Under the pieces are notes generated by a model. It did no database searches and had not been told where the DNA came from. It saw nothing but the letters and a program-made list of their open reading frames with translations. A stretch of 64,000 nt of DNA from assembly GCA_963847145.1 (NCBI GenBank), contig CAWJYN010000007.1:310001-374000 (forward strand), in the 5' to 3' direction. Made by a program: the position numbers and the translations under genes. The first letter of the stretch is position 1. Each line of letters starts with the position of its first letter. This DNA is from JABFRJ01 sp963847145. Its GTDB lineage: Bacteria; Pseudomonadota; Alphaproteobacteria; Rhizobiales; Hyphomicrobiaceae. Shown piece by piece: positions 34,688-43,738 of the stretch.

Positions 34688-34761
34688 CGCGCTCTAGCCT
34701 CTGCACCGGCGAAGGCTCTGCGAATGCGCGGGGCGTCGCCCAAAACACGAGGTGAGGAAAC

Positions 34762-35733
34762 ATGCGTTTCGCGTTGCTGGGAATGACAAGTGCGCTTGCC
34801 ATGGCCTTCTTGACGGTCGGCGCCAAGGCGCAAGAAGTTACGTTGCGTGCCATCGCAGCCTTCGCTGAACAGACCAACTATACGAAAACCTTCCTACAGT
34901 TCGTTGAACGTGTGAACGCGGCTGGCAAGGGCACGGTGCAGATCAATTTTATCGGCGGACCAAAGGCAATGCCACCGTTCGAGGTTGGCAACGCGCTGAA
35001 GAACGGCGTGGTCGACATCGCCTACGTGACGGGCGCATTCTACACAAATATCATGCCCGAGGCGGATGCCTGGAAGCTGACAGAACGGCCCATGATGGAG
35101 CTCCGCCGCAATGGCGGCTTCGACTACATGGCCAAGCTCTACGACCAGAAAATGAACGCCATCTTTCTGGCCCGGCATGTGAACGATGCGCCGTTCCACG
35201 TCTACCTGACAAAGCCCATCTCCAAGCCGGACCTAACGGGCCTCAAGATCCGTATCACGCCAGTCTATCGTGACTTCTTCTCGGCTCTTGGCGCAACGGT
35301 CGTGCAAACGGCACCGGGTGAAGTCTATACGGCGCTCGAACGGGGCGTTGTCGATGGCTACGGATGGCCGATCCATGGCATCTTTGAGCTCGGGTGGCAG
35401 GAAAAAACCAAGTATCGCGTCGACCCAGGCTTCTACAACGCCGAGGTAAGCGTGCTGATCAACAAGGCCGCCTGGGTCAAGCTCAACGATGCCCAACGCA
35501 AGGTGATCGCCGAGGCTGGCGTATGGCTCGAAACACAGGCCTCCGACTGGGCGAAGATCAATGCCGAAGACATCGCAAAGCAGAAGGCGGTCGGCATCGA
35601 GACGATCGCGTTCACCGGTGCCGACAGCGCCGCTTTCCACGCCAAAGCCTATGAAGCGGGATGGGCCGGCATCCTCACGCAGAGTCCCGAGCATGGACCG
35701 AAGCTGAGAGAGTTCTTCGCCAAGCCGAAATGA
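34762..35733 (+). CDS. TRAP transporter substrate-binding protein (DctP family)
   Basis: 323 residues with a 23-residue signal peptide (LLGMTSALAMAFLTVGAKA, cleavage before QEV). DctP core segments include GTVQINFIGGPKAMPPFEVG, the ligand-arginine region LTGLKIRITPVYRDFF and the GEVYTALERGVVDGYGWPIHG loop. A strong ribosome site (GAGGTGAGGA) precedes the ATG. It is first in a plus-strand operon with small and large permease genes 45 and 26 bases apart. The conserved Arg implies a carboxylate ligand. Confidence 0.9.
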   Translation: MRFALLGMTSALAMAFLTVGAKAQEVTLRAIAAFAEQTNYTKTFLQFVERVNAAGKGTVQINFIGGPKAMPPFEVGNALKNGVVDIAYVTGAFYTNIMPEADAWKLTERPMMELRRNGGFDYMAKLYDQKMNAIFLARHVNDAPFHVYLTKPISKPDLTGLKIRITPVYRDFFSALGATVVQTAPGEVYTALERGVVDGYGWPIHGIFELGWQEKTKYRVDPGFYNAEVSVLINKAAWVKLNDAQRKVIAEAGVWLETQASDWAKINAEDIAKQKAVGIETIAFTGADSAAFHAKAYEAGWAGILTQSPEHGPKLREFFAKPK

Positions 35734-35778
35734 CAGTCGAGCCGCCGATACCGTTTTCCAGCTTGAGCAAAGGATGCC

Positions 35779-36294
35779 ATGGCGCGCCTCTCCCGTTTGA
35801 TTGGCCGCCTCCTCGACCTGATGATGGGGGTTTCATGCCTCCTCATCCTGGCGATGATGCTGATCATCGTCGCCGATGTCGGCTTGCGCAACATGGGTGG
35901 GCGCGGCCTGCCGTGGAGCAACGAGATATCGGAAGATATCCTCTATCTGGTGACGCTGTTCGCCGGCCCTTGGCTGCTGCGCCAAAGTCAACATATCCGG
36001 GTCGATATCCTGTTGCGGGCGCTGCCACCTAGGGTCGCCTGGCGGCTGGAGTGGTTGAGCGATCTGTGCGGCCTCGCCTGCTGCCTCTACTTCGTCTGGT
36101 ACGGCTGGCAGGTAACTGCCGCGAGTTACGCAACCGGCGCTGTCAGCATCAAGACGCTCATCATGCCCGAATGGTGGCTGCTAGTGCCCCTGCCAATTGC
36201 GTTTCTCGTATTCTCCATCGAGTTCGTGTTTCGCATGCATCGTCTGGCCGCGGCAGAGCGCGCACCACGCACAGAAGCGGTGTCGGCCTCATGA
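35779..36294 (+). CDS. TRAP small permease (DctQ family)
   Basis: 171 residues, four membrane helices: LLDLMMGVSCLLILAMMLII, then LPWSNEISEDILYLVTLFAG with the conserved WSNE motif, LSDLCGLACCLYFVWYGWQV and LLVPLPIAFLVFSIEFVF. This is the membrane subunit pairing with the large permease that follows 25 bases later. Standard size and topology. Confidence 0.87.
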   Translation: MARLSRLIGRLLDLMMGVSCLLILAMMLIIVADVGLRNMGGRGLPWSNEISEDILYLVTLFAGPWLLRQSQHIRVDILLRALPPRVAWRLEWLSDLCGLACCLYFVWYGWQVTAASYATGAVSIKTLIMPEWWLLVPLPIAFLVFSIEFVFRMHRLAAAERAPRTEAVSAS

Positions 36295-36319
36295 AGCGCC
36301 ACGCGACGGAGCCGACCCG

Positions 36320-37639
36320 ATGATCATGTCATGGCAGATGGCTGCGTTGCTGCTCCTCGGCGGGTCCACTGCATTTCTGTTTCTCGGCATGCCGGTGGCG
36401 TTCTCATTTATTGCGATCAATATCATCGGCGCGTTTTTGTTCCTTGGCGGCGAAGCAGGCCTTGCACAGATCGTCCGCAACAGCGTCGTCTCGGTGATGA
36501 ACTTTTCGCTGACGCCGATCCCGCTGTTCATTCTGATGGGTGAGGTGCTGTTCCACACGGGCATCGCGCTCAAAGTGATCGACGGTGTCGAGCGCTTGAT
36601 CCGTCGCGTGCCGGGCCGTCTTGCAGTGGTTGCCGTGGTGGCGGGTACCGTATTCTCCGCGATCTCCGGATCGACCATTGCGACGACGGCAATGCTCGGG
36701 TCGCTGATGCTGCCGCTCATGTTGTCGCGCGGCTATCACCCGACCATGGCGGCAGGACCGATCATGGCCATTGGTGCCGTCGACATGCTGATCCCGCCGT
36801 CGGCACTAACGGTCCTGCTCGGCAGTCTGTCAGGCATTTCGATCTCGAAGCTGCTGATCGGCGGCATCGTCCCAGGCCTGATGCTATCAGTCGCGTTCGT
36901 TGGTTACATCATCGTACGTGCCAAACTGACGCCGTCGCTCGCTCCCCCAACGCCGTTCGAGCAGCGATCGCGATGGGAAAGCTGGCGCCTGTTTCTCTTC
37001 TACGCCGTGCCGTTGGTCGGCATCTTTGCCGTTGTGGTCGGGGCCATGTCGGCCGGTATTGCGACCCCGACCGAGTTGGCAGCCCTCGGTGCCTTCGCAA
37101 CCATCATCATGGCGATGCTCTACGGGGCCATGACGTTCGAGGCGCTCATGAAGGCGTTGAAGGGCACGACCGCCATCTCCGGAATGATCCTGTTCATCAT
37201 TCTGGGGGCGACCACGTTCTCCCAGATCCTCAGTTTTTCCGGCGCCACGGAAGGGCTCGTCTCAGCGATCATTGGCCAGGGACTGTCCGCCTTTGCCGTG
37301 GTCGCACTCATGATGGCGATCCTGATTTTTCTCGGCATTTTTGTCGATCAGGTCAGCATGATGCTGATCACGCTTCCGGTGTTCATGCCGCTCGTCCAGA
37401 AACTCGGCATCGATCCCATCTGGTTCGGCGTGTTGTTCCTGATCTGCATGCAACTAGGTCTGCTGTTGCCGCCCCACGGCCTGTTGCTCATGACTATGCG
37501 CGGCGTCGCCCCGCCCGAAGTGACGATGGCCGACATCTTTCGCGCGGTGGTCCCCTATATCGTGATGAGTCTGTTGTTGCTCGTGCTGCTGCTGCTGGTT
37601 CCGGGCATCGCCACCTGGCTGCCAAATGTGCTGGGCTGA
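36320..37639 (+). CDS. TRAP large permease (DctM family)
   Basis: 439 residues and about 12 helices. Intact, unlike its counterpart at 23326-24645. Key parts: GTVFSAISGSTIATTAMLGS, PIMAIGAVDMLIPPSALTVL with the conserved IPPS, and ICMQLGLLLPPHGLLLMTMR near the end. The ATG at 36320 is preferred; reading upstream to 36197 overlaps the small-permease gene in a different frame. Completes a three-gene TRAP operon. Confidence 0.9.
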   Translation: MIMSWQMAALLLLGGSTAFLFLGMPVAFSFIAINIIGAFLFLGGEAGLAQIVRNSVVSVMNFSLTPIPLFILMGEVLFHTGIALKVIDGVERLIRRVPGRLAVVAVVAGTVFSAISGSTIATTAMLGSLMLPLMLSRGYHPTMAAGPIMAIGAVDMLIPPSALTVLLGSLSGISISKLLIGGIVPGLMLSVAFVGYIIVRAKLTPSLAPPTPFEQRSRWESWRLFLFYAVPLVGIFAVVVGAMSAGIATPTELAALGAFATIIMAMLYGAMTFEALMKALKGTTAISGMILFIILGATTFSQILSFSGATEGLVSAIIGQGLSAFAVVALMMAILIFLGIFVDQVSMMLITLPVFMPLVQKLGIDPIWFGVLFLICMQLGLLLPPHGLLLMTMRGVAPPEVTMADIFRAVVPYIVMSLLLLVLLLLVPGIATWLPNVLG

Positions 37640-37682
37640 GCAGCCGGTCGTCAGGTCCTCGGCCCGTAGCAGAACTCTAACC

Positions 37683-38306
37683 TCACTCCTTCCCCAGCCC
37701 ACCATCGAGCACGCGGAAACTGCGGCGGTTGATGCGGACGAGGCGGGCGCCGGCGAGTTCGGGAATGAGTGGCGGGGCTGAGCGGAATTTCTCGACAACG
37801 GCGAAGGGGCGGCCATCGGGCCAGATCTGCTGATGGGCTGTGAGTTCGAGCGGCGGCAAACGTTCGCTGCCGAGCCAGCCGGGTGAGTCGATGGCGACGA
37901 CAGCGCCAAGCAGACGCGAGATGCTGGTACCCGTGTGGATCAACGGCAGCAGCAGGATTTCAAACTTGGCCTGCCGCCGGGCGTCGAGTGAAGCGGTGGC
38001 TTCGAGGACCAGCACAGCCCCTTGCGTCTGCACGTCGGCTAAGTGCCCGGTGATGCACTCGCGGTCTGCATCGCGGAACATGTTGAGAAAGCCTGCGCCA
38101 CGAAACTCGCGGCCGAATGTATCGCAAATTTTAGTGCCGGCGAGGCGGAAGGTGGGTGGTTCGCCCGCGCCGCATTCCAGAATAAATGTTTCGGAGAGCA
38201 CGGAACCGAGCTGCGACGGCTCCACGTCGAAGCGGCGCGGCGCGATGCGCTCACCGCGCACGTCGTTCCAATACGCATAGAGAACTTGGTTGGTACGCTG
38301 CTGCAT
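37683..38306 (-). CDS. PAS domain-containing protein (PAS_5 type)
   Basis: 207 residues. The start TNQVLYAYWNDVRGERIAPR followed by DVEPSQLGSVL and FRLAGTKICDTFGREFRG is the PAS_5 (former DUF1457) pattern of alphaproteobacterial single-domain PAS proteins that have no output domain. I chose ATG at 38306; a TTG at 38348 adds 14 residues. Probably cytoplasmic. Ligand and partner are unknown. Its stop region is convergent with the TRAP operon. Confidence 0.75.
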   Translation of the reverse strand: MQQRTNQVLYAYWNDVRGERIAPRRFDVEPSQLGSVLSETFILECGAGEPPTFRLAGTKICDTFGREFRGAGFLNMFRDADRECITGHLADVQTQGAVLVLEATASLDARRQAKFEILLLPLIHTGTSISRLLGAVVAIDSPGWLGSERLPPLELTAHQQIWPDGRPFAVVEKFRSAPPLIPELAGARLVRINRRSFRVLDGGLGKE

Positions 38307-38479
38307 GGTCTGTTCCGGCACTCGCAAAGGTGTTGATGCGTGTGCCAATTTGAGACAGGCGCATCACCGTCGAAGGTTTTGCGTCGGAGGTGAGCAGGTT
38401 CTGTGCCAAGGGGTTTTGGGGCGACGTGTTGTTGTAGTGGGTGCGCGGGCGAGAGCGACAAGCGCCGCTCACTCTACCT

Positions 38480-38662
38480 TGTCATCGCGGCCCCGGATCG
38501 ACGTCCGGGGTAAACTGAGGCCGGGAACCACGACACGTTGCGGAAGCGTCATTTTGCTCGGTGCGCCCACGGTGCACGGCACTATGGGATGTGCCGGGAG
38601 TGACGTGTGCCGGCAACAACAATGTTGCCGTGGGTCCCGGCCTGCGCCGGGATGACGAAAAA
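38480..38662. repeat. Dispersed repeat, family A, copy 4
   Basis: Left half reads CATCGCGGCCCCGGATCGAC and continues to a GGTAAACTGAGGCCGG stretch, matching copy 1 with few changes. Right half GTGGGTCCCGGCCTGCGCCG plus GGATGACG is identical to copy 1. The centre is unrelated to other copies. It lies between the PAS and gamma-carbonic anhydrase genes. Confidence 0.75.
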
Positions 38663-38680
38663 AATTGATTGTATTGATCG

Positions 38681-39253
38681 TCACGCCCGCGCGAATTCAG
38701 CTTCCAGCCGCGCCTTCTCGGCAACCGCGGCCGCTTGGTACTCCGGGCCATGCCAGGCGCGGTGATTGCCGCGTGCGTAGGCCAGTGCGTTGCGATGATA
38801 GAGCCAGGCATTGAGGCGATTGGCGACGAAGTTGTTGCGCGTTGCTACCACTTTGCCCGGCGTGCCCATGACGATGGAGTTGGGCGGGATGATCATGTCT
38901 TCGGGCACCAAACTGTGACCAGCGACGATGGAGTTGGCGCCGATGACCGCGCGATCCATGATGGTGGCGCCAATGCCGATCAGGCAGTTTTCACCAATCG
39001 TGCAACCATGCAGCACGACGCGATGCGTGATCGACGAGTACGCGCCGATGACGGTGCCGCTGCCATAGCCGACGTGGACCATGACGTGGTCTTGCAGGTT
39101 CACGTGCATGCCGATGTCGACCGCGTCGCTCTCCGCCCGCACCACCGCGTAGGGCCAGATGGATGCGCCTTCTGCCACCCGCACTTCGCCAAACAACAGC
39201 GCGCTCGGATCGACAAAAGCGGCTCGGGACAGATCGGGCGCGCGGGTGATCAT
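38681..39253 (-). CDS. Gamma-carbonic anhydrase family hexapeptide protein
   Basis: 190 residues of left-handed beta-helix repeats (GASIWPYAVVRAESDAVDIG, then HVNLQDHVMVHVGYG). The three histidines in positions corresponding to zinc ligands of Cam-type enzymes are in VHVGYG and THRVVLHGC. Related proteins include YrdA/CaiE and gamma-carbonic anhydrases; activity cannot be assumed. The C-terminal helix is rich in Ala/Glu. Its ATG is four bases after the stop of the thioredoxin-like gene, so they are cotranscribed. Confidence 0.85.
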   Translation of the reverse strand: MITRAPDLSRAAFVDPSALLFGEVRVAEGASIWPYAVVRAESDAVDIGMHVNLQDHVMVHVGYGSGTVIGAYSSITHRVVLHGCTIGENCLIGIGATIMDRAVIGANSIVAGHSLVPEDMIIPPNSIVMGTPGKVVATRNNFVANRLNAWLYHRNALAYARGNHRAWHGPEYQAAAVAEKARLEAEFARA

Positions 39254-39257
39254 GGTG

Positions 39258-39857
39258 TTAATGATGGTGATCGTGGCCGCAGCCGGGGCCGTGCACGTGC
39301 TCGTGGTCATGACCGTGGGTGTGGGCGGGTGCGCGCAGGGCGCGGCCGATCTTGTGCTCGATGCCGGCGGCTTGCTCGCGCGGTGAGTTTGCATCTTCGA
39401 TGGCCAGTGCCATGATTTCGGCGGCAATCTGGAGATCGTCGGGGCGGCCGAAGTAGTGGCGGCGCAGGCGGCCGGCACGGTCGAACAGCAGTAAGGTCGG
39501 CGTGCCCTGCATCTGATAGTTGGCCATGGTCTTGGGCGGGCCATCGCCATCGGGCGCGTCGATGCCGACGGGGAACGGCCATTTGAACTCGGCCATGAAG
39601 ACTTGCAGCGCTTCCGGCGTCATGACCTTGTGATGCTCGAACACGGTGTGCAAACCGAGCACAACAACCTCGGCCGGGTTGAACTTCTCGGCGAGGCGCT
39701 TGGCCTGCGGCAGGCCGTGCTCGATGCAGCCCGGGCACAGCATCTGAAAGGCCGACAGCACGACGACCTTGCCGCGCAGCGCTTTGAGGGAGAGTGGCGT
39801 GACGGTGTTGATCCAACCAGTGGTTTCAAGCTCTGGCGGATTTTCTGGATCGAACAT
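39258..39857 (-). CDS. Thioredoxin-like redox protein with His-rich C-terminal tail
   Basis: 199 residues. A TlpA/AhpC-like thioredoxin fold, with the redox motif in AFQMLCPGCIEHG (CPGC) and GTPTLLLFDRAG. No signal peptide, so probably cytoplasmic. After the fold the chain ends in a histidine-rich tail (HTHGHDHEHVHGPGCGHDHHH region; ten His in about 21 residues) that should bind Zn, Ni or Cu. It is directly upstream of the gamma-carbonic anhydrase gene, itself a metalloenzyme family, so a role in redox-linked metal delivery or storage is an attractive inference. ATG at 39857 preferred over an upstream start at 39920. Confidence 0.75.
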   Translation of the reverse strand: MFDPENPPELETTGWINTVTPLSLKALRGKVVVLSAFQMLCPGCIEHGLPQAKRLAEKFNPAEVVVLGLHTVFEHHKVMTPEALQVFMAEFKWPFPVGIDAPDGDGPPKTMANYQMQGTPTLLLFDRAGRLRRHYFGRPDDLQIAAEIMALAIEDANSPREQAAGIEHKIGRALRAPAHTHGHDHEHVHGPGCGHDHHH

Positions 39858-40010
39858 GGCGGGGTCCGTGAGGGCGTGTCGGTTCTCAGTAGATGTAGCG
39901 GGTTGTGCGGGCGGAGGCAAAGCCCGGGATGCAGTGGAGAAGGGAGGCGCTCAGCTTGACAGGGTCGGCATGCGGGCTCATGAGCGGCAAAATTCAACGC
40001 CTTTTGCGAG

Positions 40011-40588
40011 ATGCCTATGCCGAGCGCAATCACGCCGCAAGCTGCCAAAATCCGCCTGATCGAGATCGTTCGGCGGCGCAGTTACGGCACGGGGGTTGAG
40101 ATCACGCTGGCGTCCGGGCGCACGTCGAACTTTTATTTCAACATGAAGCCGACGATGCTGGACCCGCAGGGCTCCTACCTGCTGGCGCTACTCATTCTGG
40201 ACGCGCTGAAAGACAGCCCTTGCGAGTTTGTCGGCGGGCTTGAAATGGGCGCAGTGCCGATTGCCGCGGCGGTGACCGCGGTCAGCGTCGCCGAAGACCG
40301 GCCCATGCCGGCGTTCTTCGTGCGCAAGGCACCGAAAGATCACGGCACCAAAAGCCTGGTCGAGGGATTGCCGCGCGGTGAGACATTGGCCGGCAAGCGC
40401 GTGGTCATTCTCGAAGACGTGACGACGACAGGTGGTTCTGCGCTCAAGGCCATCGAAGCGTCAGAGCCGATGGCGCCATCGTGCTCGGCGTCATCACTGC
40501 CGTTGATCGCCTGGAAGGCGCCGCCGAAGCCTTCGCCGCCGCCGGCGTGCCATTCCAGGCCGTACTGACGGTGGACGATTTCAGGTAA
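40011..40588 (+). pseudogene. pyrE: Orotate phosphoribosyltransferase, single-base frameshift
   Basis: Pyrimidine synthesis enzyme adding ribose-phosphate to orotate. Reading from the ATG at 40011 (a second ATG at 40017) gives RTSNFYFNMKPTMLDPQGSY, GGLEMGAVPIAAAV and the PRPP-binding loop VVILEDVTTTGGSALKAIEA. The frame then breaks at about 40460: inserting one base (GTC AGA for the TC-AGA present) restores RADGAIVLGVITAVDRLEG and the end at TAA 40588. Corrected length is about 192 residues, normal for the family. As for pgk, a missed base is likelier than true loss. Confidence 0.85.
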
Positions 40589-40592
40589 GCGC

Positions 40593-41792
40593 TCAGACCC
40601 CCGCCAGCGCCTGCTCCAACGTCACACGCCCCTTCAGTAACTCGGCCGCGCGCGTATAGCCGCCGTTGGCGCCATCGACGAAGTGGACATGCAGGCTATC
40701 GTCAGTTGAGGTGACAAAGCAGGTCATCAGCGCGGTTTCGGACGCGTGCAAGCCGAAGCGGATCGTGCCGCTGGCCTTCTGCGCCGACAAGTATGCAGCA
40801 ATTTGAGGAATGGCCGCCGTCGCGCAATCGATGACAAAGAACAGGCCGTCGTCGTAGCGGCAGAAATCCGTATTGGTGATGATTTCGGCCTTGTAGCGAT
40901 TGGCATCAAACTTGCCGACCTTGAAGCCGTTGGTGATGACCACGTGTGCGACAAACGTTTCGGCCAATAAGCGTGCGGTCGTGAACCACAAGGGCCCCCG
41001 CTTATGCCGCGCGCGGGCTTCCAGTCGATAGCCGGGCGGCGGCCACTTCAAGCGCAAGTTCTCGGCTGAGACGGGCCGTGGATCGCCGCCATTGGCTGCC
41101 AATCGCTGGATGTCCGCATAGGTGCGCTGCAAGGCAGCATCATCGCCGAGCACAATGATGGACAGCATCTTGCCGCGGGCTGATTTCAGCTGATCCCAGC
41201 GGCAGGACAAGCCGGAGAGATCAACGTCGCCGCCATCATCCAGCGTGACGGAAATCTCCGACAGCCGTTGCAATTGAGCGTCGCCACGTCCCTTGATGGA
41301 CTTTTCAAGCAGACTGACGCCACCGCCGATGAAGACACCGAAATGGTTGCCGGGTGTCGGCTCGTAGCGCCCGACGCGCACGTCATGGCCGGCGGCGCGG
41401 ATGTCGCCCACACGCAGGCAGCCGACGACGAGATCAAGTCCGAATTGCCGTTGGATCAAGCCACGCAATCGCGCGAGGATCAGCCGCGCTTGGTCGCCGA
41501 AGCCGCCAGGCACCATGATGGTCGCGCCATCGCCACCGAACAGAAATGGAATCGGCGTTGGTGCGCAGGCATTTTTGATTGCCGCAATGGACGACGCGGC
41601 GACGAAATTGACGGTTTTGTGCTGGCCGCTGGCGACGGCGCCGGTCGAGTTCTTGACGTCGGTGGCGATCAGATACCAGTCATCCGGCACCGGTTGGTAG
41701 ATGGCCACCTCAAGCGCCTCGGACTCCTCGGCGACGATGGGCAAATCGGCGAAAAACCGGTCACTCAGATGTGGCGTCTCAACAGCTTTCAC
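40593..41792 (-). CDS. DUF3095 family, nucleotidyl-cyclase-like protein
   Basis: 399 residues. The segment LIATDVKNSTGAVASGQHKT followed by FLFGGDGATIMVP resembles the metal-binding and nucleotide-binding elements of class III adenylyl cyclases, and the whole protein matches the DUF3095 family. Its second half (WFTTARLLAETFVAHVV) is a conserved unknown domain. Activity is not demonstrated in the family to my knowledge. It converges with pyrE with only four bases between stops. The ATG is at 41792. Confidence 0.75.
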   Translation of the reverse strand: MKAVETPHLSDRFFADLPIVAEESEALEVAIYQPVPDDWYLIATDVKNSTGAVASGQHKTVNFVAASSIAAIKNACAPTPIPFLFGGDGATIMVPGGFGDQARLILARLRGLIQRQFGLDLVVGCLRVGDIRAAGHDVRVGRYEPTPGNHFGVFIGGGVSLLEKSIKGRGDAQLQRLSEISVTLDDGGDVDLSGLSCRWDQLKSARGKMLSIIVLGDDAALQRTYADIQRLAANGGDPRPVSAENLRLKWPPPGYRLEARARHKRGPLWFTTARLLAETFVAHVVITNGFKVGKFDANRYKAEIITNTDFCRYDDGLFFVIDCATAAIPQIAAYLSAQKASGTIRFGLHASETALMTCFVTSTDDSLHVHFVDGANGGYTRAAELLKGRVTLEQALAGV

Positions 41793-41896
41793 GGTTCGGC
41801 GGCCTTCGGATGCATGTTGCGTGTTGGTCAGCCTAGCGCGGCGGGCGATTTCTGTGGTAACTTTTCCGGCATTAATGGAAATACCGGGGAGGGTTC

Positions 41897-42895
41897 ATGT
41901 CCATTCTTGCGCGTGTGCTGATGGTGTTGGCGATCGTATGGGGCGGGGGCGGTGCTGCGCGCGCCGAGCCAACCGAAATCCGCATCACCAAGCAGCCGGG
42001 CCTGCTCTATCTGCCGATGATCCTTATGGAGACTGGCAAGCTCATTGAAAAGCATGCCGCGGCCCAAGGGATGGGCGATGTCAAAACCACGTGGGTGACA
42101 TTCAACAGCGGCGGTGCTGCCACCGATGCGTTGCTGGCCGGCAACGTGGAGTTCGTCACCAGCGGAGCGTCCAATCTGCTGCTACTCTGGGATCGCACCA
42201 AGGGTGGCGTGAAGGGCGTCGCGGGCGTTGGCGGCATGCCGATGTATCTGCTCACGCGGAACCCGGCGATCAAGTCGCTGAAAGATTTTTCAGACAAGGA
42301 CCGGATTGCGGTGCCAACGATCAAGGTGTCGTCGCAGGCGACCATCCTGCAGATGGCGGCGGAAAAGGAGTTTGGTGAAGGCGGCGCGGGCAAGCTCGAT
42401 TCGATCACGCTGCAGCTGGGCCACCCTGATGCAACGCTCTCGCTGCTGTCGCCGCAAAGCGAGGTCAACAGCCACTTTTCAATCGCGCCCTTCCATCACA
42501 TTGCGCTCAAGGATCCGGCCGTCCGGAAGGTGTTGTCGTCGGTCGATGTCTTTGGTGGGCCGCTCAACAATGCCGTGTTGTTTGCAACATCCAAGTTTCG
42601 CGATGCCAATCCGAAAGCCATGGCGGCTGTGATCGCGGCGCTCGCTGAAGCCACGCAAATGATGAAGGATGATCCAAAGAAGGCGGTCGACATCTATCTC
42701 AGCCAAGTGAAGGAGAAGGTCACTGCTGAAGAACTCCTCGCCATGCTGGCAGAGCCGGGTGCCGTCTTCGGCGTTGCGCCGGCCGGCATGACGAAGTTCT
42801 CGGCATTCATGGCGAAGGCTGGCACGATCAAAACGACGCCGAAAGACTGGAAGGAGTTTTTCTTCCCCGAGGTCCATGCGCTGAATGGCAACTGA
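41897..42895 (+). CDS. ABC transporter substrate-binding protein, NitT/TauT type
   Basis: 332 residues with a signal peptide (LARVLMVLAIVWGGGGAARA), then the NMT1/THI5-like fold: TKQPGLLYLPMILMETGKLI, FNSGGAATDALLAGNVEFVT and SGASNLLLLWDRTK. These proteins feed uptake of sulfonates, nitrate or thiamine precursors. No permease or ATPase gene is adjacent, so it relies on components encoded elsewhere or has another use. It overlaps the next gene by 11 bases. The ribosome site GGGGAGGG lies just before the ATG at 41897. Confidence 0.82.
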   Translation: MSILARVLMVLAIVWGGGGAARAEPTEIRITKQPGLLYLPMILMETGKLIEKHAAAQGMGDVKTTWVTFNSGGAATDALLAGNVEFVTSGASNLLLLWDRTKGGVKGVAGVGGMPMYLLTRNPAIKSLKDFSDKDRIAVPTIKVSSQATILQMAAEKEFGEGGAGKLDSITLQLGHPDATLSLLSPQSEVNSHFSIAPFHHIALKDPAVRKVLSSVDVFGGPLNNAVLFATSKFRDANPKAMAAVIAALAEATQMMKDDPKKAVDIYLSQVKEKVTAEELLAMLAEPGAVFGVAPAGMTKFSAFMAKAGTIKTTPKDWKEFFFPEVHALNGN

Positions 42896-43559
42896 CGTCG
42901 CCCGCGCCCTCGCGGCTATGCAAGCGCTTACCGTGATCGACTTGATCGCGGTGGCGGTATTTGCGATCACCGGTGCACTGACGGCGTCACGCAAGCAACT
43001 CGATATCGTCGCCTTCATCTGGCTTGGCGTGGTCACTGGCGTCGGCGGAGGGACTTTGCGCGATCTGCTGCTGGGCGTGCCGGTCTTCTGGGTGCAGCAA
43101 CCGGCGTTCGTGGTCGTCTCCGCTGTAGTCGCGGCGCTAGTGTACTTCGTTGCGCATGTGCCGCAGTCGCGCTATCGCGTGTTGCTGTGGCTGGATGCGG
43201 TGGGGTTGGCGTTTGTGTCGGTGGCCGGTGCGGAAAAAGCGCTGGCTGCTGGCGCTGGGCCGACGATCGCTGTTGTGATGGGCGTGATCACCGCTGCGGT
43301 TGGTGGCATCGTGCGCGATGTACTGGGTCAGGAACCGTCGATCTTGCTCAAGAAAGAGATCTACATCTCCGCTGCGTTGCTCGGTGCTGCTGCCTACGTG
43401 GCAGCCCTTGGTGCGGGCGCAACAAACGTGATGGCACAAGTGATCGGCATCGGCCTGGCGTTCGGGCTGCGCGCTCTGGCGATCTCCCGCGGCTGGTCGC
43501 TACCCACCTATCGACCGCGCGCCGGACGCACGGCTGCCGAGATCGAAAGGTTGCCCTAA
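42885..43559 (+). CDS. TRIC cation channel family protein (YadS/UPF0126)
   Basis: 224 residues, six or seven membrane helices in two half-repeats, each with a Gly-rich bend and Arg-Asp: GVGGGTLRDLLLG and AVGGIVRDVLGQ. This is the prokaryotic trimeric intracellular cation channel/UPF0126 signature; some members conduct K+ or Na+, others are suspected glycine transporters. The start ATG at 42885 overlaps the binding-protein stop; an ATG at 42918 is the alternative. C terminus is basic and Pro-rich. Confidence 0.85.
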   Translation: MATDVARALAAMQALTVIDLIAVAVFAITGALTASRKQLDIVAFIWLGVVTGVGGGTLRDLLLGVPVFWVQQPAFVVVSAVVAALVYFVAHVPQSRYRVLLWLDAVGLAFVSVAGAEKALAAGAGPTIAVVMGVITAAVGGIVRDVLGQEPSILLKKEIYISAALLGAAAYVAALGAGATNVMAQVIGIGLAFGLRALAISRGWSLPTYRPRAGRTAAEIERLP

Positions 43560-43650
43560 GCGAGAGATGAGAAAGGCCGCGTCCGTGTCCCGTTTGCGTC
43601 TTGGAAAAGTCTAGAACCCGTGTAACCTTGCGTCATCAACAGCAACCGAG

Positions 43651-43662
43651 AGGAGGTGATCC
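43651..43662 (+). promoter_or_regulatory. Extended Shine-Dalgarno sequence
   Basis: AGGAGGTGATCC, 12 contiguous bases complementary to the 3-prime end of 16S rRNA (GGATCACCTCCT). It stands immediately before the ATG of a 24-codon ORF; the GGAGG core is seven bases away. Ordinary genes match only four to seven bases. Confidence 0.8.
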
Positions 43663-43663
43663 G

Positions 43664-43738
43664 ATGTCGAGTGGGAACCATGGGACGGCGATGTCGGTTG
43701 ACGCATGCGAGGCTTATCTAGGTCGCGCGGCAGGTTAA
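43664..43738 (+). CDS. 24-residue small protein with extended Shine-Dalgarno
   Basis: A 24-codon ORF starting MSSGNHGTAMSVDACEAYLG and ending RAAG, under a 12-base Shine-Dalgarno match. The layout (short mRNA, tiny ORF, extended SD, strong terminator about 100 bases downstream) is the same as the rreB small mRNA described in Bradyrhizobiaceae, which encodes a 14-residue peptide under a 17-base SD. Whether this is a homologue or only analogous cannot be decided here. A possible promoter (TTGGAA, 16-base spacer, TAACCT) lies at about 43600-43627. Function unknown; translational buffering or a ribosome-binding mRNA are possible. Confidence 0.55.
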   Translation: MSSGNHGTAMSVDACEAYLGRAAG

